A stretch of 64,000 bases of DNA, taken from contig OX465103.1 in assembly GCA_949987565.1 (NCBI GenBank), positions 4,521,548 to 4,585,547 of the forward strand, written 5' to 3'. This document shows, one piece after another, positions 49,482-62,516 of this stretch. The translations under genes were made by a program, and so were the position numbers. The notes under the pieces were generated by a model. That model did no database searches. It saw only the letters and a program-made list of their open reading frames with translations, and was not told the DNA's origin. The stretch's first letter is position 1, and every line of letters begins with the position of its first letter. The stretch comes from Luidia sarsii (Eukaryota > Echinodermata > Asteroidea > Paxillosida > Luidiidae).

Positions 49482-49980
49482 CGAAGTCAGCTCCTGACTG
49501 AAGTGGGCTGGATGTTCCCTCCTGTGCAATGCAGCGACTTATCCCGACGTGACGTCGTCAATTGGAAGCTCCTGACGTGACGTCACATTTCGTCCCTTAA
49601 TGAGTGCTTTTACGTAGGAGTGACTGTCCCCTTTTTGTATGAAATAATTATGTTCTTGAGCCATTTTTTTCTTCAAGTCAAACAAATAAACGAAAAACTG
49701 ACTTGAATCTTTTAAGCACCTTTGGAAGACGAAGTCAGTTCCTGACTGAAGTGGGCTGGATGTTCCCTCCTGTGCAATGCAGCGACTTATCCCGACGTGA
49801 CGTCGTCAATTGGAAGCTCCTGACGTGACGTCACATTTCGTCCCTTAATGAGTGCTTTTATGTAGGAGTGACTGTCCCCTTTTTGTATGAAATAATTATG
49901 TTCTTGAGCCATTTTTTTCTTCAAGTCAAACAAATAAACGAAAAACTGACTTGAATCTTTTAAGCACCTTTGGAAGACGA
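49482..49980. repeat. Tandem duplication of a 249-bp segment with CRE palindromes
   Basis: Two copies (49482-49730 and 49731-49980) starting at gaagtcag-tcctgactgaag, differing at only a few bases. Each has tgacgtgacgtcacatttcg, giving TGACGTCA at 49578-49585 and again about 249 bp later, plus an upstream gacgtgacgtcgtcaatt. The near-identity implies a recent duplication. Confidence 0.95.
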
Positions 49981-49989
49981 CAAAGAAAC

Positions 49990-50070
49990 ATTTTGTCAGG
50001 ACCGGGACGTGAACCCGAGACCTCTGGTCCACTAATGTAAGCCTGCAGGCGACACTCCAGTGTCCTTTGA
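49990..50070 (-). repeat. tRNA-derived SINE-like fragment (T-arm)
   Basis: On the minus strand, gaggtctcgggttcacgtcc followed by cggt folds as a tRNA T-arm (CGGG, 7-nt loop ttcacgt, CCCG) and resembles a B box (GGTTCACGTCC). No convincing A box, anticodon arm or acceptor stem was found, so it is not a tRNA gene. Confidence 0.35.
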
Positions 50071-52757
50071 AGAAGGAGATGTGTATAGCCCTTCTTCTGG
50101 GGTGGAGAACTTGTGTCCGTTAAGAAGACCCCTTTATAAAGCAAGGCTGACACGCACGATTCTGTGGCACGCATTGGCACGACTCGAGTCGTGACAGTGC
50201 GCAAACTAGTCGTAAACTCGTCGTGCCAATGCGGGAAGTGCGTATTAAACTTTATGCGCAAACTATGCGTATACTCGTCGTGCCAGTTCGTGTCAATGTG
50301 GACACTGGTGGGCGTATGCGAATTCGTGAACTACATGTATTCGTAAACTCGTCGTGAACTCGTCGTGAACTATGCGTGAACTAGTCGTGAACAGTGGGGG
50401 AGCCTCCCAGTTCGTGCCCCAAAATGGCACGACTTGCCACGACAAAATCGTGGCTAAAAGTCGTGCAAGTGTCAGAATTGCATAACAACACAAATCTGAT
50501 TCTTGATTCTTCATTGAGTTCAATCACACTAAAACCAATTGCGAGATCTAGATGAAAGCATTTTCCAACCTATGAACTGCCTTTCCACAGAGGATTAAGC
50601 TATATCCCCACGGATGAATGCCTTGCTTGAAAAGAATTACTTGACATGAACTGCATAGATATGTACGTAAATTTATCAATAAGGTTCAAAATGCATGCAG
50701 TGTAACATGTGGTGAAAGGGTGTACAACGCAGTGGTTCCAACACAGCATGTAAAATGTACATGTAGGCCTAGATGCTATACATTAACTACATACATTAAC
50801 TACAGGCAGTATGGTCTGGACTGTACTGTACTGTGTGCCAGACTTTCGAATGACGAGGCAATCATTCCTCTAGGAAAATAAGAAGGGAACCAGACTAGTG
50901 AAAGGAGAGCCCTCTATCCGGGAGCTTTATTATTATTATTATTATTATCATTATTTTTTTTACCCTGGGTTTCCCAATCAGTGCAAAACTGATCTCCCTT
51001 GGGTCCCAGCCAATACAATAAAAACATTAAAAAGCACCTTAAAATTACAACAAACATTTAAACAATCAATAAAAGCCTGTAACACCAGGTCTGTTTAAAA
51101 TACATCTACATTACACATCTACATTACACATTAAGATTGCACTTATACTACTATGTACAGCCCTTTAACAAGTTAATGAAACATTATTCAAGCTTATACT
51201 TGAATTATTTGTATGCAAGGAAAAGCAAAGGATCCCTAAACTAAACACAACATTACCGGCGTGACAGAACCCTTTTCATGGCTGGCGACAGCAGACATGA
51301 CAGATTGTGGTGCTTATTTAAAATCAATGGCAGCACGAAAAACTAGCAGTACGAAAAACTAGCTGTCAGTCAGAATCTAGTGACTTTTGTGTATCACTTT
51401 GATTAAAAAAAAAAAAAACAGAAACCTGTCACAGTTGCCCTGTCGATCCAAGTACATGTATATCCACATTCGAAGGACAGAAAAGCATATTATTAGGCGG
51501 GAATCTCGTAGCGAATCGATCCAGCGATTTTTAAATGCAGACTGCACTGTTGTATTTATGGAGTAAGGTAGCTAATTAAACTCCTTCCCCGATTGTTTCT
51601 TGCTATCTGCCCGGAGCCGATTAGTAGTGGTTAGACGGTAATGCCTATGTGGGGAATTCATTATCTAGGTGCTGGCAAGCACCTCACTCCACCTACCCAG
51701 GGTGGTTTAAATAACAAAAGCCAAGACCCCGCAGTTCCACAGCTATTATCCAAAAACCCCCATTACAACAAAGAGAATTAACCACATGTAAAAAGCCCAA
51801 GGAACACACATGCACATCCTTGCTCACTCTGGACCAAGACGCCGATGCAGCAAGACCAGCTTTGCAGCACTCCCTACTGCCCAGACATCTCATCTCCTTA
51901 CTTGGTTTGCCCTGACACGGAGCAGGACCTGAATTAGTAGTGTTTGCTCCGACACAGGGACTGTCTCCGTGGAAGGACACACTATTGTGAGAAGTAGCGC
52001 CCCTTTAAATTAAGATTATTAGCCACAAACATTAGGGGAATAAATAATCCCACAAAAACCCTAAACCTATATTCATGCCTGTATGCCTGACTGTGTTGGC
52101 CAATGATCGGTGAGTGACGTGTTGTATCGTTGCTATTTTGAAGGGACCTCAAAGTGAGACCCCTATAGTTTTTGATGTAGGGGAATTCGAGGGTTCAGTA
52201 TTTGCAAGGATGGGAAGTCTTGAAACTGATTCAAATCAACTGATCAAAACTTGTATGGTGCTCTAACAATGTTTTTTTTTTCAAATTCCCTGCAAAGAAA
52301 ATAATAGCTCTATAGAGTCGACCAGCTATGGCCACATCAGACGGTAATCTCGTAGCGATTCCCTCCCACGATTCCATAACGCAGACTACACTGTGAATTC
52401 TATGGATCATTTCTCAATCGGTGAAATGTATTCCAACGCTTCAATAACGCAGACTGCACTGAATTCTATTGAACATTTCCCAATAAGTCAAATGTATATC
52501 CAGTACAAAAAGACTAATTTCGCTTTGGCCTTGCTTTCCATTGCCGGCCGACTGTGTCCTTGATTGGAGTTCAAATAGGGTGAGATGCAGTATATAATTC
52601 ATGCCAGCCATGCATGTTTTCGTAGCAGTGCTGAAGTGGTAAATTGAAATGTTTTGAAGGGGCCCACAGTACTTGCGAGGCCCGTTCGCGATTAGTCAAC
52701 GCTCATTTTTCTGGTGGAGGGGGACAGAACCACAGACCAGGAACGCGGCTGATCAAG
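50071..52757. other. Upstream region of METTL27-like gene 1
   Basis: No gene was recognised. 50160-50465 is dense in variants of cgtaaactcgtcgtg and cgtgaact. 50925-50955 is an (ATT)n run next to a hairpin-rich block (accctgggtttcccaatcag ... cttgggtcccagcc) that resembles a LINE or SINE 3' end. 51255-51310 (taccggcgtgacag, cttttcatggctggcga) matches 59150-59200 upstream of gene 2, so it belongs to the gene duplication. Confidence 0.45.
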
Positions 52758-55700
52758 ATGGATTCGAGCGAGGTGCAGAGGGTCAGGCGTCTCCTGGAAT
52801 CGAAGAGACGACTTTACAATGATCCCAACAGCCAACCTGAAAGTGCGGAGGAGACGCGGGACTTGCTGGAGAAGGTGTACGGGGAATGGATGGCGAGTGA
52901 CGGCTACGATAAGGTGAGAACAAAACAGCAAACAACAGACAGATAGCCACACGGCACAAGTTCACAAAGCAGCCATGGTCACACGACAACAAGCATCAAC
53001 GAGATTTGTATCTGCTTAAATTAGTTAGAGTCTTTCTATTTGCAAAACTGCCATGCTTTACTTTGATTGTGGGAAGACAGTGTGATTTACATGTATACCT
53101 TTGTAATATAGAAAACCTATAGACGGAAATAAGAGGGCGCCAAACCGTAAGTTCATCAGTGTCAGCAATTTTGAAAACCGTTGACCAAAATTGGCTGCAG
53201 ATCATTTTGAACCCAAGTCATTTTGTACCCAAGTCATTTTGTACCCAAGTCATTTCGAACACAAGTCACTTCGTAACCAAGTCACTTTGTACCCAAGTCA
53301 CTTTGTACCCAAGTCACTTTGTACCCTACTCATTTTGTACCCAAGTCATTTCGCACCCAAGTCACTTTGTACCCAAATCATTGCGTATCAAAGTCACTTT
53401 GAACACAAGTCACATTCATACCCAAGTCGTTTCACACCCAAGCCACTCTGTATCAATGTCACTTTGTTCCCAAGTCATTTTGTACCCAAGTCACATTTAT
53501 ACCCAAGTCATTTCACACCCAAACCACTTTGTATCCAAGTCACTTTGTTCTCAAGTCATTTTGTACCCATGTCACCTTTTATCCCCGGCACTTTCTTTCC
53601 ATGTCACTTCCTAGTCAGTCAAGTACGAAGTGACTCAGTTGCTAAATGACTTGTGTACGAAATAACGTGAGCACGAAATGACCGACAACCCCCTTCCCCT
53701 GTGGCAATACAGTGTTAAATTGGTTTAGTCTGGTTATTAAGGCCTACGCTTTTAGCGCACGAAATCATTTCGGTAGTGCGCCCTCTTCCGGTGGTCAAAC
53801 GAAAATAACTAGTTGGTTGTGGTTATCATGCGCCTAGCAATGTGTGCAATGGCGTCACCAGTGCACCGAAGCCCATGTACGAAGCTTTGTCTTATGCCGC
53901 TAATCGGGCCTCCGCAAAGGAACTTACACGGCGGCTTCTTGGTCGTGACATCATGCATGCAGCGTAAACATGCATCAACCTGCCTTAATGTCACTGTCAT
54001 AGCAATATTATCACACTGAGCATTTGCCATTGTTCAGCCAATGATGAAGGCAGGATGACGTCAGGATGGCGCCAGTGCGTAACCCACATTTGAACCTTGA
54101 CCTCATATCACTTTTGCAGGATATGGTTGTGCTCGGATTCATAGGATTCCAGTTAAACGCCGATCTCCTCTGCAGTTACGTCACGGATAAATCGAGTCGG
54201 CTGCTAGACGGCGCTTGCGGATCGGGCCTCGTGGGACAAGAGGTTAGTCTATATTCGACCTTTTCAAAAACCAATCTCCGATTGCCTGTTCAATCCCAAA
54301 CTCTCAAAATATCTGATAAAACCTGACCCAGTGTTGAGCCTGCACTGATACCAAGGTAAAAAGTATTCAATGAGGGTTTGCCGTGTTTGACGTATAATAA
54401 GCACTGAATATTCAGTGCTTTGCCAATGGCTGGTGAAAAAGATATATATATATATTGTACTTTATTTGAGTTGTTCTCCTCACAGCTCAAGAGGCGTGGT
54501 TACCAGTCCATAGACGCCCTGGATGCTTCCAAGACAGCCCTGGATTCGTGTCGCAAAAAGGGAGTGCACGACAACTACTGGTGCGAGGTGTTGGGATCCA
54601 ATCGTCTGCCCATCCAAGACGGTAATGCCCTTATTGTGTGTGATGAGGACAAGCCCCTAGTAAAGACCTCTGTGTTTGCTGACATCAAGCGTCGCAAAAT
54701 CCTCCATTACAATGTCCAGTAGAATCGTCTCACCAGTGAACCCATGACTGCCACTTGAAAAGGTCTGGAGTACTACAAGGGACAATAATTCCGTTCATTG
54801 TAAAAAAAATAATAATAACAAAGCAGCTCCATCATTTGTGTAGTACTCATACCACAATTCTGGACTGTGTCCTCTTGAACGTTTTGCCAAGTGGACATTT
54901 TGGTACAACTCTTGACCAGCGGGCTATGGCGACTCCTGGTAGGCCATCTGTGGGTGGACTGGGGAGGGGTGGGCTACTAAGCGTTGAATGAGGCCAAGGT
55001 CGAGCTCAAGTTGGAATGAACGGAGTGTAGGTCTCATGAGAGGGGACGCTTTGAAGGTATTTTCTCGTCGATTTGTCCTTGTCTTTATCAATTCCCCCCA
55101 CAGACACCTACGACGGAGTGTCTCTATCGGCTTGCATCGGGACAGGACACGTCCTCTTGGACAGTTTTCATGAGGTGATTCGGATCACCAAACCGGGTGA
55201 GTGACGAAAAGGCTAAGAGAGCGCACAGATTACGATCAGCACCGGAAATTAATGTCAAATACATGTTGTACATTACGACACCCTCATTATTGAGGACCTC
55301 AAGGTGCCATCATACTGATGAAAATATCAAGAATCAACATTCATTGAATACTGACAGTAAATGTGATAAGGCTTGGCGTTTCGACGCTGGCAGGACTTCT
55401 CTCACACGCAGAACTATTCTCTCTCTCTCTCTGTCCCTCCCTTTCCTCTCCCTCTATCTCTCCCCTTCTCTGCCCTTCTCTTTCTTCTTCTCTCGCACCA
55501 TCTCCCCCTCTCCCTACTCTCTCTCTCTCTCTCTCTCTTTCTCTCAATCTCTGCAGGCGGGTACATTGTTTTCGACGTACGTGAATATCTTTTCGAGAGC
55601 GGGAATCTGTACGGTGGCGGCAAGCTGGACGCATTTCTGCACGACATGGCGACCCAGGGTCGCTGGGAATACGTGCTGAAGAAGCGATCCGTGTACATGA

Positions 55701-55759
55701 AGCCCAAAGGCAACGAAGGCACGGAATATGTTTACCTAATCGTAGTCCGAGTGATTTGA
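52758..55759 (+). CDS. METTL27-like (WBSCR27) methyltransferase, gene 1, five exons
   Basis: Exons 52758-52913, 54120-54242, 54486-54621, 55104-55196 and 55557-55759, all with GT-AG introns and matching phases, give 236 residues. This is a class I SAM-dependent methyltransferase of the METTL27 type. An N-terminal helical segment ends VYGEWMASDGYDK; motif I is LLDGACGSGLVGQE (exon 2); the strand-2 acidic motif is SIDALDAS (exon 3). TYDGVSLSACIGTGHV with ITKPGGYIVFDVRE follows across exons 4-5, and the end is YLIVVRVI. The substrate is unknown, as for the human protein. The start is set by the ATG of MDSSEVQR, conserved in gene 2. Intron 1 holds a 16-bp repeat and intron 4 a CT tract forming a long polypyrimidine before the acceptor. 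Gene 2, 3.8 kb downstream, is a tandem paralogue. Confidence 0.82.
53210..53610. repeat. 16-bp degenerate repeat in intron 1 of gene 1
   Basis: About 24 imperfect copies of cccaagtcattttgta. It has no counterpart in gene 2, so it arose after the duplication. Confidence 0.9.
55371..55556. repeat. Decayed PLE tail and CT tract in intron 4 of gene 1
   Basis: ttggcgtttcgacgctggca and ggacttctctcacac resemble the dispersed hammerhead-like tail in minus orientation. An almost pure CT tract follows, reaching the splice acceptor of exon 5. The same order is present in gene 2 at 62200-62593. Confidence 0.6.
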
Positions 55760-56169
55760 AAACAAACAAAGGATGCTGGCAAAGAAACTTTACTTCGAAT
55801 CTTCCAAAATTTCAAGTGTGTTTTCTTTTACCTTATTTGAATGTAACAATTGATTTTTAGCTAGGTTCTGAGAGGTAAATTTGACTCCTAACCCTATCTG
55901 CACAGGGGGGCCCTCGGAGGACCCCTCCCCCTCCATACTGCATCGCGACCGAAAATATTTGATTAACGCTTCTTGACTTTCTCCCCTATTGTCGTGCGCA
56001 TATTTTGATACCTAATTTGTCCATATCAAGCGTACCTATCTGATTTACATGTCAACTAGTATGTATTGGTCGAAACATTTGCATGTACTTGTGTATAAAT
56101 GCTAGGGAATTGATGTTGCATTGATTTCATGCTTTAGTATAATTCTGAGAGAAACTAATTAGCTAGGAT

Positions 56170-56515
56170 TGGAACATTTGCTAGTATCCAAGCATTTGCT
56201 AGTATCCAAGCATTTGCTAGTATCCAAGCATTTGCTAGTATCCAAGCATTTGCTAGTATCCAAACATTTGCTAGTATCCAAACATTTGCTAGTATCCAAG
56301 CATTTTCTAGCATCCAAACATTTGCTAGTATCCAAACATTTGCTAGTATCCAAACATTTGCTAGTATTCAAACATTTGCTAGTATCCAAACATTTGCTAG
56401 AATCCAAACATTTGCTAGAATCCAAACATTTTGCTAGTATTCAAACATTTGCTAGTATCCAAGCATTTGCTAGTATCCAAACATTTGCTAGCATCCAAAC
56501 ATTTGCTGGGAGCCT
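56170..56515. repeat. 18-bp minisatellite (catttgctagtatccaaa)
   Basis: About 19 copies of an 18-bp unit with a/g and tagta/tagaa/tagca variants; one unit has an extra t at about 56430. Open frames here are periodic leucine or cysteine repeats and are not genes. Confidence 0.95.
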
Positions 56516-57744
56516 TAAAGTTTGGAAACAATAAAAACATCAGAAATAAAAGCAATAAAAAAAATTCAAGAACATAAATAGTGATGCTTTTTTCTTGTGA
56601 CGGGGAAGTTGAGTTTTAGCTGAGCTAAATAATTTTTCCTCTGGAAAACCTTATCCTATAATGATATGTTTTCAGATTTTTTAAGTACAAAAAATATGAA
56701 AGATTAATTGAAAGATTAAAACATACTTTTTTTAAATCAATCAAACAGTCATATTCAGCAAATAAACAAAATTCTGCATTCTATTTTTCAAGTTCATCGG
56801 ACCTTCCTTTTCTGAAGTCAATAGGGGACCTCCGAGCCCCCCTCCCGTCGGTATTTTTCATTGCCCGAAGTACATAATTATAGGGATAAATATAACGCTG
56901 ACCCGTTCAAGAAGACAATAGTTAATCATAATCTGGGATATATTCGATAATTTGATGCTATACATTATTCATTGATGGATGACTCACTGATATTTTATTC
57001 AGCCCAAGACTAGCTTGCTCTCCTGTCTGGTTAAATCGAACTTCATCAGGAAGGGTTTTCCCCTATTCGACATGTAATTCAGCACTGCATGTTCAGTTAG
57101 CACTGACTGGTGTGCTTGCCTGAAGCTATAGAGGAAATTGGACAAAAATGAGGCTTTTTATAAGTATCCCCCAATCGATCAATTTGTATAGCCCCCTCTA
57201 TTGGCAGGCCGGATCCAGTCGGACTCTTTATTTCAGGTGTCACTGTTATCAAATTGGAACCCCCACCCCCCCCCCCACTCCCGTAAAAATGCAACTTTTG
57301 TGAAGTGGGTAATAGAAGTGCAAATACCGGAGCAATTTTTTAAGGGTGAAATCTGGCATTCAGTTTGGAGCGTCGTCCAAAACCAGATTGAGTTTCCTTG
57401 GCATGCAGCAAGTCGCCGGATGCCCAGTGTTCAACGGGCAGACAGCATTAATCTTTCCCAGTATTTGACACAATTTGTGAACATAATTTACGAGACAACA
57501 CACACATTTTGCAGAACTGTTCACTGACGGAAATTGCCAAAATTATGTCAATTTCTCAAAAGAATTGAGGTAGAGAAGTCAGGCCCTCTTTCATTGGGGG
57601 AAAGGGGGAAAAACTGTTGACGAGTAGGTTGGTTGTTTTCGTTTCAGGAATTACGCAAGGTTTTGTTTTCTTTGATAGCCAGCCAGGCCGCCAGAGCAAG
57701 TTTCCAGGTGGCCAAAGTGATCTTCCAGTCTCCTAGTACGTCTG

Positions 57745-57790
57745 AAAAATAAGTGGGCCTGACGTTTCGATCCTAGCAGAACCTTTGGAA
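57745..57790 (-). repeat. Dispersed PLE 3'-end repeat, short hammerhead-like copy
   Basis: gtgggcctgacgtttcgatc followed by ctagcagaacctttgg: the stem II/GAAAC/GTC part survives on the minus strand while the upstream half is lost. Confidence 0.6.
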
Positions 57791-57837
57791 GAAATTCTAA
57801 AATATTAATGCATTATTACTCTCATAATATATATTAC

Positions 57838-57922
57838 AATGAGAGGGAGGGAGGAGAGAGGGGAGTGAGGGAGGGAGAGAGGGGGAGGGAGGGAGGGGGA
57901 GGGGGAGGGAGGAAGGGAGGGT
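57838..57922. repeat. (GGGA)n purine-rich repeat
   Basis: Imperfect gaggga repeats with almost no pyrimidines. Confidence 0.95.
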
Positions 57923-59517
57923 CAAACCATTAGCTAACATCCAGCCACGTAAATCCTGAACACACCGCTCCATTGCTAATAGAGACGACCTTCAAAGTTG
58001 TCGGGGTTAAAAGAGATATAAAGCTGAGTATCATAATCATCATAGCAACAGACCTGTGGGAGATGGGTTTTAACAATGTCAAACAATGGGCTAGTGCAAA
58101 GAAAATAACAAAGGCCCCCAAAAAGGGGCCCTTTGGAATACAATGACCCATAGTGAATCGCTGAGAGGGCTTGCCGTTTACAGGAACATGATGTGATCTG
58201 CCAGGCAAGTAAAGGTTAAACCGTTTAAAGCGGGCCTCTAACATGGTCCACCAAGTCCCCCGTCAAATCTTCAGTTGACTGTTTTCATATAATGTCATTT
58301 GTGTATACACGTATGGGCTTTTGCTTTCCTTGCATATGTTTCTTGCCTGGCAATAATAATCTAGCCGTTTTATTTAGGCTGATGCCTTAGCTCAGTTGAT
58401 GCCCCGATATTTTTTCAATTTTGTTTGTGTGTGATTAACCCCATTGGACTGGATAATATAACGGCTGACGGCACCTTTTCTAGCCATGCCTTCTTCACTA
58501 AAAAGAAATTACTGAAGAATGCGTTTTTTAAGTTCCTTATTTTAAACCCTTGGTCCTCCATTACATACATGTCCGCCTTTATAATACTTGGCCGACCTCT
58601 ATGCCCTTGCTGCTCTGCTTCAAGAGGAAAATTCCAACCCCGGGCCAATTTTAAGGGGGAAATGTGGCATTTAGCATTCAGCTTCACGTCTTTGTCAGTA
58701 GTTCACACAATTTGTGAAGAAAATTGACGAGGCAAGACACAAGTTCATTCACTGAAACAGCCGAAACTCTAAACGTTGAGAACTGCGAAAGTCAGGCACA
58801 ATATATTATGGAGATAGAATATTTACAAGGATGGCGAAACGTTCTTATCGGGAGAAGGGTATAAAGGTGTTGATCAGTAACTTTTTTCCAGAATATCAGG
58901 ACTTCCCCAACTGAAATTTCCAGGCGGCGAAATAGATCTTTCAGTGACTTAATATATGCTATTAGAAATGCCTTTGGATAATTATTTCTCCACTGCATTA
59001 AATATAGACTTCGTACCTTCCCTGTCAATGTGTTTTGTTCATGTGGCATGGTGCTGTATGTAGTGGAGAGTGGTACCGAGTGGTAAACGTCAATCTTGAA
59101 ATTTGTGTTAAGGAAAAAAATATAGGATCACCACACTAGCATAACAATACCGGCATGACAGACCGCTTCACGAACTCTTTTCATGGCTGGCGAACAGCGC
59201 AGCTGGGAACACAGCTAAGCCCACATTAGGAGAAACACATTTGACTTGTCACGATCCCTAAAACCATCCATTCATGTCTGATTCGTGTCTGAAACTATCC
59301 ATAATTCATTGGGAAGGTCATGTGTTGTCAAACTGTAGTGATGCTGTGGTAATGTGGTGGGTGGTGTACGTGTATTTGGAAGGGGCCCCAGTAGTTTCAG
59401 TATAGGGGCCCTGTGGCCTATAGTTGCAGCATTCATTAGGCTCGGTTGCGGGCAGTCTGCGCTCATGTTTCTGTTGGAGGGGGACAGAACCACAGACCGA
59501 GAACGCGGCTGATCAAT

Positions 59518-62299
59518 ATGGATTCGAGCGAGGTGCAGAGGGCCGTGAGTTTGCTGGAGTCCAAGAGGCGACTGCTGTTCAGTGATCCCGACAGCCGACC
59601 TCAGAGCGCGGAGGAGAAGCGAGAATTGATGGAGAATGTGTACGGGGAATGGATGGCGAGTGACGGCTACGAAAAGGTGAGGGTCGGTTTCGTGGTAGAA
59701 CTTGGATTTCAACGACAGTCAGTTAGGCACCGGCCCATTTACCGTTCCTGAGTCCCCTGCATTAAGGACCAATTTCTCGGAGTCGATTATGCACAAACAA
59801 AGTTTAAGCGCACAAAGACAACTGATAATACGGGACTTTCATGGAGCCACTTAAGTAGGGGAAACAGGGGTGAGGCAATCATGAACAGTTTTTAGCTTGA
59901 TTCAAACAAAATTGCCGGGAATATCCATGACAATCCCGGGCGCGTAATTTTTTTTTTCTTTGACCTGAATTTAACCTTTGCAGGATATGGCCTTGGTTGG
60001 ATATGTGGGTTACCTGTTAAACACCGACCTACTTTGCAGCTACGTTACGGATAAATCCAGTCGGGTGCTGGACGGCGCTTGTGGGTCGGGCCTCGTCGGA
60101 CAAGAGGTTAGTCTGGTATCCGACCTTCTAAAAAACAGTCTCTGATTCCCTGATGTATAGGCTTATGAGATGTATCCCAAATTCATTGCCTTTGAGAATT
60201 AAGGTCCTAGAATGATCGCAGCATCAGGCCCTCTACATTTTCAGGATATAAAAAAGCTACCTCAGGTAAAAGACTGAACATGTATTTTGTTTAATGTTGC
60301 CTATCATCAGAATCATCGGATCCAGAGTGTAATTCTCGAGTTGTTGTAGCCAGATTTATAATGGATTGTTGTTGGCATCTGAATGAAAACCGGGTCGAGG
60401 TCACTTGAGTATAATAATGACATGCAAACATTGAATACTTCTGACTGGCGACCCCGTCCTATTTGGGAAGGCCGCCATCTAAGGGCTGGATAGGTCTACA
60501 ATCAAAACCGGTCAAATGGACACCCCTGTTGGGTATCACTTCAATCTCCCTGATCATTCGATATCAGATATGAGTGTACTGGGCATAGAATCCCTTGGTC
60601 ACCGTAGTAATGCTGTCCGTCTTAGCCGTGAGAAAATGCGGATGAAGCGTCTTCGGACTATTCAACCACATGGTCTCAACATCCAGGAGGGAAATGACTA
60701 ACACCATGCAGCTTTCTGATAATCCTTCTTTTGTGTTCACTCCTCCACACTTATCCCTTTGATCTTTCCCCCTCTTCTCACTAATCCCTTTCCCTACTCC
60801 TTGCCCTTCCCTCTGATCTCGCCCTACTAGCTTTACTCTTTGTCCTTTGTTTCTCATCTGTGTCCTATTCACTCTCTTCCCCCTTCCTCCGTGTACATGT
60901 ATCTGTATTGTCCTTGTCACTCTGCCTTTGAGAAAGGTCCTGCTAGGATCGAAACGTCAGGTCCACTAAATTTTGAGACTGGATAACTTGTGTGATAAGA
61001 GCCGCCAGCTTTCTCAGGTTCAACTTCCAGGCCACCTAATTTTTTTCTTCCCCCCCTATGTTTCATTGTACCTACATGGCTCACTTGACAACCAGATTTT
61101 ATCAAAAAAAAACTCTGGAATTTTGAGGTATAAACTAGTTCAGGAACGTTTCAAACAATGCACAGGGTGGTCCTGGTTTCAGATCTGCGCACGCGCAATC
61201 AAAGTTGTCCCCAAGTTTCGCAATCGCACGCCCATAACGCACAGATTCACTTGATGAAAACCACCACTTACGATGAGGATGAACCCAGGTGAACACATAA
61301 TTATAACAAACTTCTATGCTTGACTGTATTTTCTCACAGCTCAAGAGGCGTGGTTACCAGTCCATAGACGCACTGGATGCTTCTAAGAAAGCCTTGGACT
61401 CTTGTCGCAAAAAGGGAGTGCACGACAACTTCTGGTGCGAGGTGTTGGGATCCAATCGTCTTCCCATCCAAGACGGTAATGCCCCTATTGTGTGTGATAA
61501 GGACAAGCGCCTAGTTAAGTGTCAGAAAGTCCCCATTACAACGTCCATTAGAATCGTCTCACCAGTGAACTCATATACTGCCAATTGACAAGGTCTGACG
61601 TCCTAGAAGCATCGATAAGTCATATATACAGTCTGCTCACTGTAAAGAAGAGCTCTATTCTACCATTATTCATAATCATCACATGGAATATTGGCGCCAC
61701 TGTCGACTGTCAGGTGATGAATACTCCCGGTAGGTCAGCTGTCGGTGGACAGGGGAGGCATGGCTTATACCGTGGAATAGAACCAAGGTCGAGCTCAACG
61801 CGGTGTGAACGAACTGCATAGGTCTGGTAAGAGATGACGTTCTGAAGATTATTATCTCGTTGATGTTTTCCCTGTCGTCGTCCATTCCTCACAGACACAT
61901 ATGACGGGGTGTCTCTATCGGCTTGCGTCGGCGCAGCGCACGTTCCCTTGGACAGCTTTCACGAACTGGTTCGGATCACCAAACCGGGTGAGTGACGGAA
62001 ATGCTGAGAGAGTTCTAAACGACAGAAATTAAGAGCTGTGCCCGAAATTATAGACGAATATATTCCGACACCCATAGCAAATAAATTACTCAGCACTGTA
62101 AGTTGCTATGAAACTCTTGAAAAGCAAAAATAAATGGATAATATAAATAAATAAATTGGCCTGTGACTGAACAGTTTACAGAATGCATTGCAATTCTAAT
62201 AAGGTCTGACGTTTTTAATCTTGACAGGCCTTTTTGTACAGCAAAATTATTCTCATACACTCTCTCTCTCTCTCTCCCCTCTCTCTCTCTCTCTCCCTC

Positions 62300-62345
<46 letters not shown>

Positions 62346-62436
62346 TCTCTCTCCCGCTCTCTCCCTCTCTCTCTCTCTCCATCTCTCTCTCCGCCTCTCT
62401 CTCTCTCCATCTCTCTCTCTCTCTCCATCTCTCCCG

Positions 62437-62477
<41 letters not shown>

Positions 62478-62478
62478 C

Positions 62479-62516
<38 letters not shown>

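Larger units (their letters stand above)
55760..59517. other. Intergenic region between the two METTL27-like genes
   Basis: Apart from the listed repeats no gene was recognised. A block near 57340-57560 (taagg-tgaaatctggcatt, cacaatttgtga, cactgacggaaattgcc) recurs in diverged form near 58640-58790. The last 400 bp resemble sequence upstream of gene 1. Confidence 0.45.

Noticed and set aside
49990..50070. Possible tRNA gene on the minus strand
   Set aside because: Only a T-arm-like hairpin is present; no acceptor, D or anticodon arm could be drawn.
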